IMG/VR virus record: IMGVR_UViG_3300028925_007344
Span: 1 to 29,772 of that record
Length of the DNA: 29,772 bases
Origin: a virus
Strand: one strand, 5' to 3'
Made by a program: the position numbers and the translations under genes. Below, piece after piece: positions 14,278 through 19,940 of the stretch (its first letter is position 1; every line of letters starts with the position of its first letter). The notes beneath the pieces were generated by a model, which ran no database searches, was not told the origin of the DNA, and saw nothing but the letters and a program-made list of their open reading frames with translations.

Positions 14278-14588
14278 GTCCACAGTCTGGGAGGGGCGGA
14301 GTGACGGAGTGCTGTAAAAGAGCACTTTCCAGGTTGACTGCACATATAGGAGGAACTTCTGGGGGGAACGATGTAGAAGTGCTCTAAACCGTCACTTTTG
14401 ACACGATTGACCGCTCTGAGTGGTCGTGTGACCCCTGTGAGTGACGTCTCAGCCCTTTCCACACGTCGAGTGGTGACCCTCCGGGGGTCAGCCGCCGACC
14501 GTCCGTGCTCTTTTCAGCACGATCGTGCTCTTTTGAGTGACGAAAACAGCACGCCCAAACCAGAGTTATCCCCAGACAGACGACGAAA
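14263..14588. other. Gene-free repeat region, candidate origin or control region
   Basis: No supported gene. It has TTGTCCACA at 14276-14284 (perfect for the actinobacterial DnaA box) and TTATCCCCA at 14566-14574 (one base off the general box). GTGCT/AGCAC pairs recur: 14308-14326 (AGTGCT..AGCACT), AGTGCT at 14378-14383, 14504-14521 (CGTGCT..AGCACG) and 14524-14553 (CGTGCT..AGCACG). Most are followed by CTTTT or (C/G)TAAA, and CGTCACT or its complement GTGACG recurs nearby. Such clustered inverted sites suit an initiator or repressor. The region sits between a terminator and the first accessory promoter. Confidence 0.5.
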
Positions 14589-14618
14589 GGCCCGCCCGCC
14601 AGGGTAGGCAGACGGGCC
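14589..14618 (-). terminator. Leftward intrinsic terminator
   Basis: On the minus strand a 12-bp stem (10 Watson-Crick pairs and two G-U pairs) with a 6-nt loop TACCCT is followed by TTTCGTCGTCTG. It ends the structural and lysis transcription unit 11 nt past the small reading frame at 14630-14719. Confidence 0.75.
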
Positions 14619-14629
14619 GATCGGCATAG

Positions 14630-14719
14630 TTAGCGGCGTATTTCCAGGACCTTCAGAGTGTTGCTGGCAGTTCCGGCGATGGCGTATACCGCCACGCCAG
14701 CTGGTAGATGGATCGACAT
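14630..14719 (-). CDS. Small frame, possible -1 frameshift extension of the upstream gene
   Basis: The frame reads MSIHLPAGVAVYAIAGTASN and ends VLEIRR, typical of a beta-rich phage structural piece. GCGGAG precedes the ATG and could be a ribosome site, giving a 29-aa product. However the frame is open upstream (VTRPTGVSTTTGFHLAAEST) right through the 3' end of the gene at 14776-15075, in its -1 frame. There the Lys/Ala repeats read as Gly-Gln-Glu-Gly-Ser repeats. A -1 frameshift would join the two into one longer protein. The stop lies 11 nt before the terminator, which argues that this frame is really coding. Confidence 0.45.
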   Translation of the reverse strand: MSIHLPAGVAVYAIAGTASNTLKVLEIRR

Positions 14720-14775
14720 GGTCGACTCCGCTGCCAGGTGGAAGCCGGTCGTGGTTGAGACGCCGGTCGGCCGGG

Positions 14776-15075
14776 TTACTTGGCTGTCTTGCGCCGTGCC
14801 GGTGCCTTCTTGGCCGGAGCCTTCTTGGCCGGAGCCTTCTTGGCTGGTGCAGGCACGGGTGCGTCGTTGGTCACGATCGCTTTGCGTGGCCGTGAAAGAC
14901 GGTCGTCTTCGTGGAGCTCACCTTCCGAGATCGTCTCGTTCTTGCGGAGACGTTTTGGCCTCGGTGCTTTCGGTCCGTAGACGACGGACCCGGAGGGGAA
15001 CGTCACGACGGCCTGGTCGGATGCCCCGACGATGGCGTGCGGGTTGGTTGGGTCGATGTACTTGATCATCGGCAT
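14776..15075 (-). CDS. Hypothetical protein with Lys/Ala-rich tail
   Basis: A 99-aa protein. Residues 1-35 (IKYIDPTNPHAIVGASDQAV) look beta-rich. A basic middle part is followed by a histone H1-like tail of repeated APAKK units ending RRKTAK. Such tails in phages can bind DNA or polyanions. The stereotyped ribosome site CAAGGAGCAACAACC precedes the ATG. It is the last full-length gene before the terminator; see the possible -1 extension into 14630-14719. Function unknown; a minor structural or decoration-type protein is one option. Confidence 0.7.
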   Translation of the reverse strand: MPMIKYIDPTNPHAIVGASDQAVVTFPSGSVVYGPKAPRPKRLRKNETISEGELHEDDRLSRPRKAIVTNDAPVPAPAKKAPAKKAPAKKAPARRKTAK

Positions 15076-15109
15076 GGTTGTTGCTCCTTGGTTGGTTGAG
15101 TTGTTGGGG

Positions 15110-15328
15110 TCACGCTGGGGTGACGTTGCGTCTTGCAGATGTTGCGACGCCGATGACGCCGATGACTGCCAGGATTATTCCGTCGACGTCGAGCCCTGTT
15201 GCGAACTCGACGAGCTCCGTGCCCGATACGCCGACGACGTTGGCTATCGCCATGACTATGGCTGTCACTGCAGCACGAACCATGACTGGCTCCCGCCTGA
15301 TGATGGCCTTGATTGTTTCGATGCTCAT
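15110..15328 (-). CDS. Holin-like small membrane protein
   Basis: A 72-aa protein with two hydrophobic segments: about 16-34 (VRAAVTAIVMAIANVVGV) and about 48-64 (VDGIILAVIGVIGVATSA). The N-terminus is charged (IKAIIRREPV) and the C-terminus short and basic (RRNVTP). The IRREPV start and RxxVTPA end recall putative holins and membrane proteins of actinophages. It would form membrane lesions that let the endolysin out. The endolysin gene is 9 kb away, so the lysis genes are not in one cassette. ATGA-type overlap with the upstream gene. Confidence 0.65.
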   Translation of the reverse strand: MSIETIKAIIRREPVMVRAAVTAIVMAIANVVGVSGTELVEFATGLDVDGIILAVIGVIGVATSARRNVTPA

Positions 15329-15657
15329 TGCTGGTGCTCCATGGTTGTGCGCTGTCCTCGGTTGAGGGATTGCAATGCGAGAAGGTTCCAGACCGCAGCG
15401 CTGAGATGTTCGGTGCCGGACTCCTCGTCTAGTTCTTGTCCGCCGATGAACTTGGTCAGATGCCGGACAGCAGCGTCGGTGTATTCCTGGTCGGGTTTGC
15501 CGCCGAGCATGAAGTTGGGTAGTCCTGTTTCTTCGTCGTCCGGGTACTTGTCTCGCCCGACTGCCATATGGATGGCGAGCTGCTCAAGGCCACGAGCCAT
15601 CCAGAGGATCTGGCTCATCTCGGGCTTGCCAGCGTTGTCTCTCGCTGCGGGCTTCAT
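15325..15657 (-). CDS. dATP/dGTP pyrophosphohydrolase-like protein (MazG-like fold)
   Basis: A 110-aa protein matching the N-terminal domain family of phage dATP/dGTP diphosphohydrolases (all-alpha NTP-PPase fold). The pattern is visible in order: NAGKPEMSQILWMARGLEQLA, GRDKYPDD, LPNFMLGG, then DAAVRHLTKFIGGQELDEES and TEHLSAAVWNLLAL. The Glu/Asp residues in the last two helices are the expected metal ligands. It would hydrolyse dNTPs to dNMPs, shifting the nucleotide pool during infection. Phages with modified adenine bases use a related domain to remove dATP, but no base-modification gene is visible here. It overlaps both neighbours by ATGA-type junctions. Confidence 0.75.
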   Translation of the reverse strand: MKPAARDNAGKPEMSQILWMARGLEQLAIHMAVGRDKYPDDEETGLPNFMLGGKPDQEYTDAAVRHLTKFIGGQELDEESGTEHLSAAVWNLLALQSLNRGQRTTMEHQQ

Positions 15658-15824
15658 GCCATGTCCTGGTAGTCGACTGGGTGCTTGGGCTTGCGCCGGT
15701 AGTCTTTCGGTGAGGCGAACACGGCTGCACGTTCTCGTCGGCCGTCTGCCATGTCGGCGACCTTGCCTTCTCTTCGGATGCGACGAAGTGTGCGCTGGTC
15801 CTCTTTGCTGATTGATGGTTTCAC
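15654..15824 (-). CDS. Small basic hypothetical protein
   Basis: A 56-aa basic protein, VKPSISKEDQRTLRRIRREG followed by more charged residues, ending HPVDYQDMA. The N-terminal half may be a helix that binds nucleic acid. GTG at 15824 is chosen because CAAGGAGCAACACC lies before it; the upstream open frame runs through P4 of the RNA element. Its stop overlaps the next ATG (ATGA). No family recognised. Confidence 0.65.
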   Translation of the reverse strand: MKPSISKEDQRTLRRIRREGKVADMADGRRERAAVFASPKDYRRKPKHPVDYQDMA

Positions 15825-15843
15825 GGTGTTGCTCCTTGTTGTC

Positions 15844-15916
15844 GGCCCGGTTGGGCCATTGCTTGCGTGCGGCACTGGGTCGTGAACCCTCGCCAGCCCT
15901 TACGCTGGGGTGCCGC
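15844..15916 (-). ncRNA. Repeated structured RNA element, copy A
   Basis: P1 GCGGCAC/GTGCCGC (7 Watson-Crick pairs), P2 CCAGC-GTAAGG-GCTGG, P3 GGGT-TCACG-ACCC and P4 GGCCC-AACC-GGGCC on the minus strand. P1 is fully paired here, where other copies have a G-U, and P4 has C-G where others have A-T, both sides changed. It precedes the ribosome site of the 56-aa gene. Confidence 0.75.
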
Positions 15917-15958
15917 TACCTCGGTTTACACGGTGGTGTTCCTGTAAACCAAGGTAGC
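15915..15958 (-). terminator. Long hairpin, terminator-like, without T-run
   Basis: A 16-bp inverted repeat with one mismatch position (a G-U on one strand) and a 12-nt loop; arms at 15915-15930 and 15943-15958. It lies 10 nt after the stop of the 71-aa gene and runs directly into RNA element copy A, sharing two bases with P1. With no T-run it may work with Rho, protect the mRNA end, or switch with P1 folding. Confidence 0.5.
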
Positions 15959-15968
15959 GGTCCTACGA

Positions 15969-16184
15969 TCAGAAGTTCATCTCCATCCACACGTCCAGCG
16001 TGATCGCCCAGCGAGCATCCATGACCGACTCGACAGCGCAGTTGTCGCCGTTCGGGTAGTGCACGACCGTGGCGCCGCCAGGCACCATCGAGACCTTGTG
16101 GTCTCCGTAGCCGAGCACAGCGCCGTTCTTGGTCAGCCGTGACAGGCGGACTGGGTTGGACGGGAACGCTGGTGAGTCGGACAT
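15969..16184 (-). CDS. 71-aa hypothetical protein with its own promoter
   Basis: A 71-aa protein, MSDSPAFPSNPVRLSRLTKN then GAVLGYGDHKVSMVPGGATV, ending in a Trp/Met-rich stretch (WAITLDVWMEMNF). Beta-rich N-terminal half; no signal or membrane segment. The ribosome site AGGAGG is strong but sits in the loop of a 4-bp GGCC hairpin (16188-16200). The gene is the first one after the promoter at 16236-16264. No family recognised. Confidence 0.7.
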   Translation of the reverse strand: MSDSPAFPSNPVRLSRLTKNGAVLGYGDHKVSMVPGGATVVHYPNGDNCAVESVMDARWAITLDVWMEMNF

Positions 16185-16206
16185 GGGGGCCTCCTAGGCC
16201 TTGGTG

Positions 16207-16224
16207 GCGGGAACTGTTTCCCGC
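16207..16224 (-). promoter_or_regulatory. Leader hairpin between promoter and ribosome site
   Basis: GCGGGAA-ACAG-TTCCCGC, a 7-bp stem with 4-nt loop, starting about 11 nt after the -10 box of the promoter at 16236-16264. It would be near the 5' end of the mRNA, ahead of the GGCC hairpin that presents AGGAGG in its loop. It may protect the mRNA 5' end or be part of translation control. Confidence 0.5.
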
Positions 16225-16235
16225 TGACAAAGATC

Positions 16236-16264
16236 AATGTACGGGTCATGCGAGCAGAAACCAA
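16236..16264 (-). promoter_or_regulatory. Phage promoter copy 4 (TTGGTT-17-TACATT)
   Basis: The -35 box at 16264-16259 and the -10 box at 16241-16236 have the same 17-bp spacer as the copies at 12880 and 14220. It lies 19 bp after the stop of the membrane-protein gene. Unlike the two leaderless copies it has a leader of about 45 nt with two hairpins before the ATG at 16184. Confidence 0.85.
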
Positions 16265-16282
16265 CGTCGCCCCGAAAGAATC

Positions 16283-16519
16283 TCAGATTAGTGCAACTGC
16301 GATCGATACCGCTGCGCCGATGACCGCCACAAGGATCGTCATCAGCATGCGGGTCTGTCGTAGTTGCCCGATGCGGAGCTGCTCGACGCCAGCGGTAAGC
16401 GTCACGAAGCGCAGGTCCATGAGCTTCTGCCGTTCTGACACGATGGTGTCAAGTACCGCAAGCCTGGATGCGACAGTTGCGATGTTGTCGTGATCGTCGG
16501 TTACTTCTCTCGGTGCCAT
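16283..16519 (-). CDS. Coiled-coil membrane protein, holin or lysis-accessory type
   Basis: A 78-aa protein. Residues about 10-50 form an amphipathic helix (ATVASRLAVLDTIVSERQKL), and the C-terminus is one transmembrane segment (LMTILVAVIGAAVSIAVALI). This layout, soluble helix then a C-terminal anchor, resembles XhlA-type lysis-associated proteins. The start at 16519 is chosen for ribosome site GAAGGAAACATCA; a GTG at 16558 overlapping the previous gene is the alternative. A second holin-like protein is encoded at 15110-15328. Confidence 0.65.
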   Translation of the reverse strand: MAPREVTDDHDNIATVASRLAVLDTIVSERQKLMDLRFVTLTAGVEQLRIGQLRQTRMLMTILVAVIGAAVSIAVALI

Positions 16520-16547
16520 TGATGTTTCCTTCTTCTTGGTCGTGCTG

Positions 16548-16691
16548 TCAGTCGTCACTGGCAGCTGCCGCCTTCAGCTCTTCGATCTCTTTAGCTTGCA
16601 TCTCGTTGAGGACACGCAGCACGGCACGTTCAAGCACGACAGGGTCGAGCTCTTGGACGACTTCTAGGATTCGGGTTGGGTCTGGGTTCAT
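16548..16691 (-). CDS. 47-aa helical hypothetical protein
   Basis: A small frame between the spike gene and the holin-like gene. It starts MNPDPTRILEVVQELDPVVL and ends AAAASDD; predicted as two acidic helices. TAAGGAA upstream of the ATG is a suitable ribosome site, and its end overlaps the alternative GTG of the next gene. Position suggests a lysis or tail accessory protein; no family recognised. Confidence 0.65.
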   Translation of the reverse strand: MNPDPTRILEVVQELDPVVLERAVLRVLNEMQAKEIEELKAAAASDD

Positions 16692-16701
16692 CACGGGTTC
16701 C

Positions 16702-18165
16702 TTAGGTTGCTTGCGTTGGTGGACCAGTACGGTCCGGTGTGTTCGGGAATGGGCGCTGCTCAGCTGGGAACAGTTCGTTCCACATGCGCTCGATCAGGAC
16801 CATCATCAGGGCCGGGACCCGGTCGTACATGATGGACCACGGGGCGCCGTCACGGTAGGTGACAACGTCGGTCAGTCCAGCCTCGTCAAAGTTCTCGGCG
16901 ACCCAACCTGCGAAGCGACGGTCCGAAGTGTCCGGGTCGTCGATGTCTCCGTCGGTTACCGAACGCCACGTGATCGGGTCCACGTCGAACAGTTTCTTGG
17001 CTTCTTCGAGCTCGATGACGGCACGGTCAGTCTTGAACTCGCCCTTCGAGGTGACTTCTTTGAACCGGCCGGATCCGCCGATGTTGCAGTTGGCTGCGGT
17101 AGCGGTCGTCGTGATGTTGGGCATGCGCCAGTCGGTGCCGTAGATGTAGTGCGTGACCGTGTTGGCGGACTTGCCTAGATCGATTCGTCCGGTGTCAAGA
17201 ATCCTGATCCATGCGTTACCGGTGTCGTTGTTCACGTAAGTGTCGCCGGAGACCAGCCCCACGTATCCCATCCGGGAACCGGCGGAGTTCTGGAAGGCGA
17301 TGTATGTCGATGCAGCGGTCACGGGCGACGTGGCGACCGATTGCCGTAGGTTCAGGGCGCTGCTGCCGTCCGTGACCACATAGGTCGGCTCGAACATTTG
17401 GACGTTGCTGGCAGTTACACGCAGTCCTTCGCCGCCAGCGGCAGTGAGGCTTACTTCGCCGGTGGTTTTCAGGTACATGCCGCAATCAGTGTCGCTGGAG
17501 AACCCGTAGGTTGGGGCCGTGACAGACCCGTTCGGTCCTTGGTTCTTCATCGTGAATGTCTCGGAGGTGGCAGTGATCGTTCGGCGGGTGCCGTTGCCAA
17601 CCGAGAACGCCAGGTTGCCTGCACCGTTCAAGTACATGCCGGTGTCGGTGTCGGACGTGAACGAGTAGGCGGGGGCGGACGCTGCCGCTGACGCTGCCCG
17701 CTGAGGCAACGTCGTCGTCTCGGTCGTGCCCGAGATCGTACGGCGCACAGAGGCTCCGGTCGAGAAGCCGATGCTGTTGGCGGTGGCGTTGTACATGCCG
17801 GTGTTGTTGTCGGCCGAGAACGTGACGGATGGCGCTGCCGCCGACCCGGCTGAGAATCCGATCTCTACAGCTGCAAGTATCTCCGCAGTTGTCTGATCCT
17901 TTGTTGCCGCTGATTCGATGGCGTCCAGTTTCGTTGACCGGGCTGAGCCTTCGATTGCAGCTGCGGTAGCGGTGCGGGTCGTGTCGGTGCCGGTGTCTAG
18001 CTCGGCGACGGTGAGTAGCTCAGAGATGCCCGCCACGGTCGTCGACGCCGAAGGGCTCGATGCGCCAGATGGCACGGCTGACAGGCCACGCTCGACGCCG
18101 GTGATCCTCTTCAGGATGCTGGCAAGTTCGTGCACGAGGTTGGGTTGGTGGATTGGGTCTGTCAT
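16702..18165 (-). CDS. Tail spike or fibre with S74-type intramolecular chaperone
   Basis: A 487-aa protein. Residues about 100-270 contain repeats of the form YSFTSDTDTGMYLNGAGNLA found in phage fibre shafts (three clear copies around GMYN and GMYL). The C-terminal ~120 residues match the peptidase S74/endosialidase chaperone: TSKGEFKTDRAVIELEEAKK, FAGWVAENFDEAGL, then WSIMYDRVPALMMVLIERMW. In this family the chaperone drives trimerisation and then cuts itself off at a Ser in the first strand; Ser-Lys in TSKGEFK is the likely site but is divergent. It should recognise the host surface. TGATG overlap with the upstream baseplate gene. Confidence 0.85.
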   Translation of the reverse strand: MTDPIHQPNLVHELASILKRITGVERGLSAVPSGASSPSASTTVAGISELLTVAELDTGTDTTRTATAAAIEGSARSTKLDAIESAATKDQTTAEILAAVEIGFSAGSAAAPSVTFSADNNTGMYNATANSIGFSTGASVRRTISGTTETTTLPQRAASAAASAPAYSFTSDTDTGMYLNGAGNLAFSVGNGTRRTITATSETFTMKNQGPNGSVTAPTYGFSSDTDCGMYLKTTGEVSLTAAGGEGLRVTASNVQMFEPTYVVTDGSSALNLRQSVATSPVTAASTYIAFQNSAGSRMGYVGLVSGDTYVNNDTGNAWIRILDTGRIDLGKSANTVTHYIYGTDWRMPNITTTATAANCNIGGSGRFKEVTSKGEFKTDRAVIELEEAKKLFDVDPITWRSVTDGDIDDPDTSDRRFAGWVAENFDEAGLTDVVTYRDGAPWSIMYDRVPALMMVLIERMWNELFPAEQRPFPNTPDRTGPPTQAT

Positions 18166-19238
18166 CAGAATGCTCCTTGCGATGCGAGCCCCATGGACAG
18201 AGACTCAGTGCCGTTGCTGTCGACTGCCACAGAATACGAGGCGATGCGGTAGCTTCCGGCTATGTCGAGCCATCCGACGGATCCACGGACAGCGACGATG
18301 TCGCCGTTCTTGAATGAGCCGACGTGCGGTGTACGTCCCGATGCGACTGCCACGGTCAGTGCGACCACTGGCAGAGATCCACGTTGTGACAGCTGCTCGG
18401 AGTGGGCGGTCAGTGTTGCCGTCTCTGAAACAGATGGGTGCGCCTCGATGGATTCCAGGCGTGGCACTGACAGTTCCAGCGTGGCGTTGGCCGTCGACTG
18501 GGTTGCGGTCTCGGTGTCGCCGGATGCCCACGCCAACGTGTTGACTGCAGTGCCGTTGTTCGTGACCGACACGTTCGCCAGGTTCGATGCGATGTCTAGG
18601 ACGATCCCTGTTGACCTTCCGGTCTGAGGGAACGACGTTTCGAAAGACTTGACGATCGAACCCGAAGACCAGTAAGAGCGGATCTCCATGTCGAAGCCGC
18701 CGTCTAGGTTCGTCAAGTCTTCCAACGCTTCGCCGACGGGTTTCGAGTAGTCGGCGCTGTAGGTCCGGTCACGGGTCGTCCCGGTCGCAGTCGAGTTATC
18801 GACAACGCCGATAGTCGACGCTGTCTGCGCAGTGTTGATCAGGCCCCACGCAATCGCGGTCTGCTCCGTCGCAGCGTAGGTTGCGGTAGCCGTGATCAGT
18901 CGACGGTTGAAGTAGCCGAGGAACCCAGTCGCCGATATCTTCGCTGAACCCTTCTCGATGTCAGCCGTGTATCCCCAAACGATGCCGCCCCAAACGATGG
19001 CGCCGTCTCGTTCAACGAACACCATGGTGCGCCCATCGGTTGCGAAGTTCGCTGCCGTGATCTCGGGGCGTGCAACGGAGCTAGGCAACGTCACGGCCGT
19101 GTCGGTGTCCAACGGAATTGTCGCTGACAGAGACCCGGCGCCATTCAGCGAGCTGCTGAACGTGAACGACGTCACGGGCAGTTCGCCATGGATAGACCCG
19201 GACGACGTCGCTGCGTACAACATTCGGTAATCAGCCAC
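18165..19238 (-). CDS. Minor tail protein, baseplate hub-like
   Basis: A 357-aa protein. The N-terminal part (LPVTSFTFSSSLNGAGSLSA, then IPLDTD and VFVERDGAIVWGGIVWGY) resembles tail-hub or Gp37-like proteins of siphoviruses that infect actinobacteria. The centre (YSADYSKPVGEALEDLTNLD) and the C-terminal beta domain (GDIVAVRGSVGWLDIAGSYR) agree with this. It probably closes the tail tip below the distal tail protein. It starts with GTG at 19238, preceded by AAGGAGCCACC. No lytic domain seen. Confidence 0.7.
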   Translation of the reverse strand: MADYRMLYAATSSGSIHGELPVTSFTFSSSLNGAGSLSATIPLDTDTAVTLPSSVARPEITAANFATDGRTMVFVERDGAIVWGGIVWGYTADIEKGSAKISATGFLGYFNRRLITATATYAATEQTAIAWGLINTAQTASTIGVVDNSTATGTTRDRTYSADYSKPVGEALEDLTNLDGGFDMEIRSYWSSGSIVKSFETSFPQTGRSTGIVLDIASNLANVSVTNNGTAVNTLAWASGDTETATQSTANATLELSVPRLESIEAHPSVSETATLTAHSEQLSQRGSLPVVALTVAVASGRTPHVGSFKNGDIVAVRGSVGWLDIAGSYRIASYSVAVDSNGTESLSMGLASQGAF

Positions 19239-19249
19239 GGTGGCTCCTT

Positions 19250-19933
19250 CTAGACGTAGTCAAGGGTGACGGTCAGTACAGTATCGGCAAGTGTGGACGA
19301 CAGGACTGAATACGAGTCGTCTTGCCCGCCAGCGGATGTCACCGGGGTCAAGTTGTTCGTGATAGCCAGCTCGTTGTCGTCCAAGTATGGCGTCAGTGCT
19401 TCCATCGACGTGAACGTGTGGAAAGTCTCGGTGACCCAACTGAAATTCATCGATCGGGTCTTCCGGCCTGTTGCGTCGCAGGTGCCGGTGCCGGATCCGT
19501 AGCCACCAAGGTTCGCACCGAAGTACCAGGAGTCACCGGATGGCATGGTGCCATTGCCGCCTATCTCTCGGTACAGCTTCAGCGTCGTGTCGGTGACCAC
19601 TGGCCGGATCGCCAAGGCTTGCGCCAGGGTGAGGCCGGTGCCTGAGTCGGTTGACGTGATGAAGTCGTAGTAAGTGACACGGTCACCGAAGTCCCATGAT
19701 CCGACCTTGGCGCCAGATGCCGCCCATGTCGTACCGAAGCCGGTCGATGACTCGACTGACACTGGCACGAACGTGTAGACCACTGGGTCGGACTTCGTGT
19801 AGAACTCTTGCCAGGTTCCGGCGACGTTCACATAGCCGTTGGTGACGTCGGTCCATGTTCCGCCGACGTTGGTTGTAAGTCCAGGTGACACGACTTCTTC
19901 CCATGTCCCGGCTACGTTTGTGTAGATTGGCAT
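19250..19933 (-). CDS. Minor tail protein with NVAGTW repeats
   Basis: A 227-aa beta-rich protein. The N-terminus has three short repeats, TNVAGTWEEV, TNVGGTWTDV and VNVAGTWQEF, a feature seen in minor tail and fibre proteins where they form small beta modules. The rest is Ser/Thr/Gly-rich and probably a receptor-contacting or fibre domain. It sits between the repeat fibre gene and the hub-like gene. No named family recognised. Confidence 0.65.
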   Translation of the reverse strand: MPIYTNVAGTWEEVVSPGLTTNVGGTWTDVTNGYVNVAGTWQEFYTKSDPVVYTFVPVSVESSTGFGTTWAASGAKVGSWDFGDRVTYYDFITSTDSGTGLTLAQALAIRPVVTDTTLKLYREIGGNGTMPSGDSWYFGANLGGYGSGTGTCDATGRKTRSMNFSWVTETFHTFTSMEALTPYLDDNELAITNNLTPVTSAGGQDDSYSVLSSTLADTVLTVTLDYV

Positions 19934-19940
19934 GATGCTC

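Noticed and set aside
14130-14462. Minus-strand open frame of 110 codons over the promoter region
   Set aside because: It runs through promoter copy 3 and the repeats, has no ribosome site, and lacks any protein-like pattern.
14658-15065. Plus-strand open frame of 135 codons
   Set aside because: It is antisense to the Lys/Ala-rich gene; its AFLAGAFLAG-like repeats are only the complement of the APAKK codons, and it has no ribosome site.
15032-15811. Plus-strand open frame of 259 codons
   Set aside because: Antisense to three well-supported minus-strand genes with coupled starts; composition rich in Cys/Arg/Ser without any domain.
11474-15916. The repeated RNA elements as tRNA genes
   Set aside because: A 7-bp acceptor-like stem and a T-arm-like hairpin are present, but there is no D arm or anticodon arm and the total length is too short.
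11474-15916. The repeated elements as a CRISPR array or MITE
   Set aside because: Spacing is irregular with genes between them, and no terminal inverted repeats with target duplications were seen.
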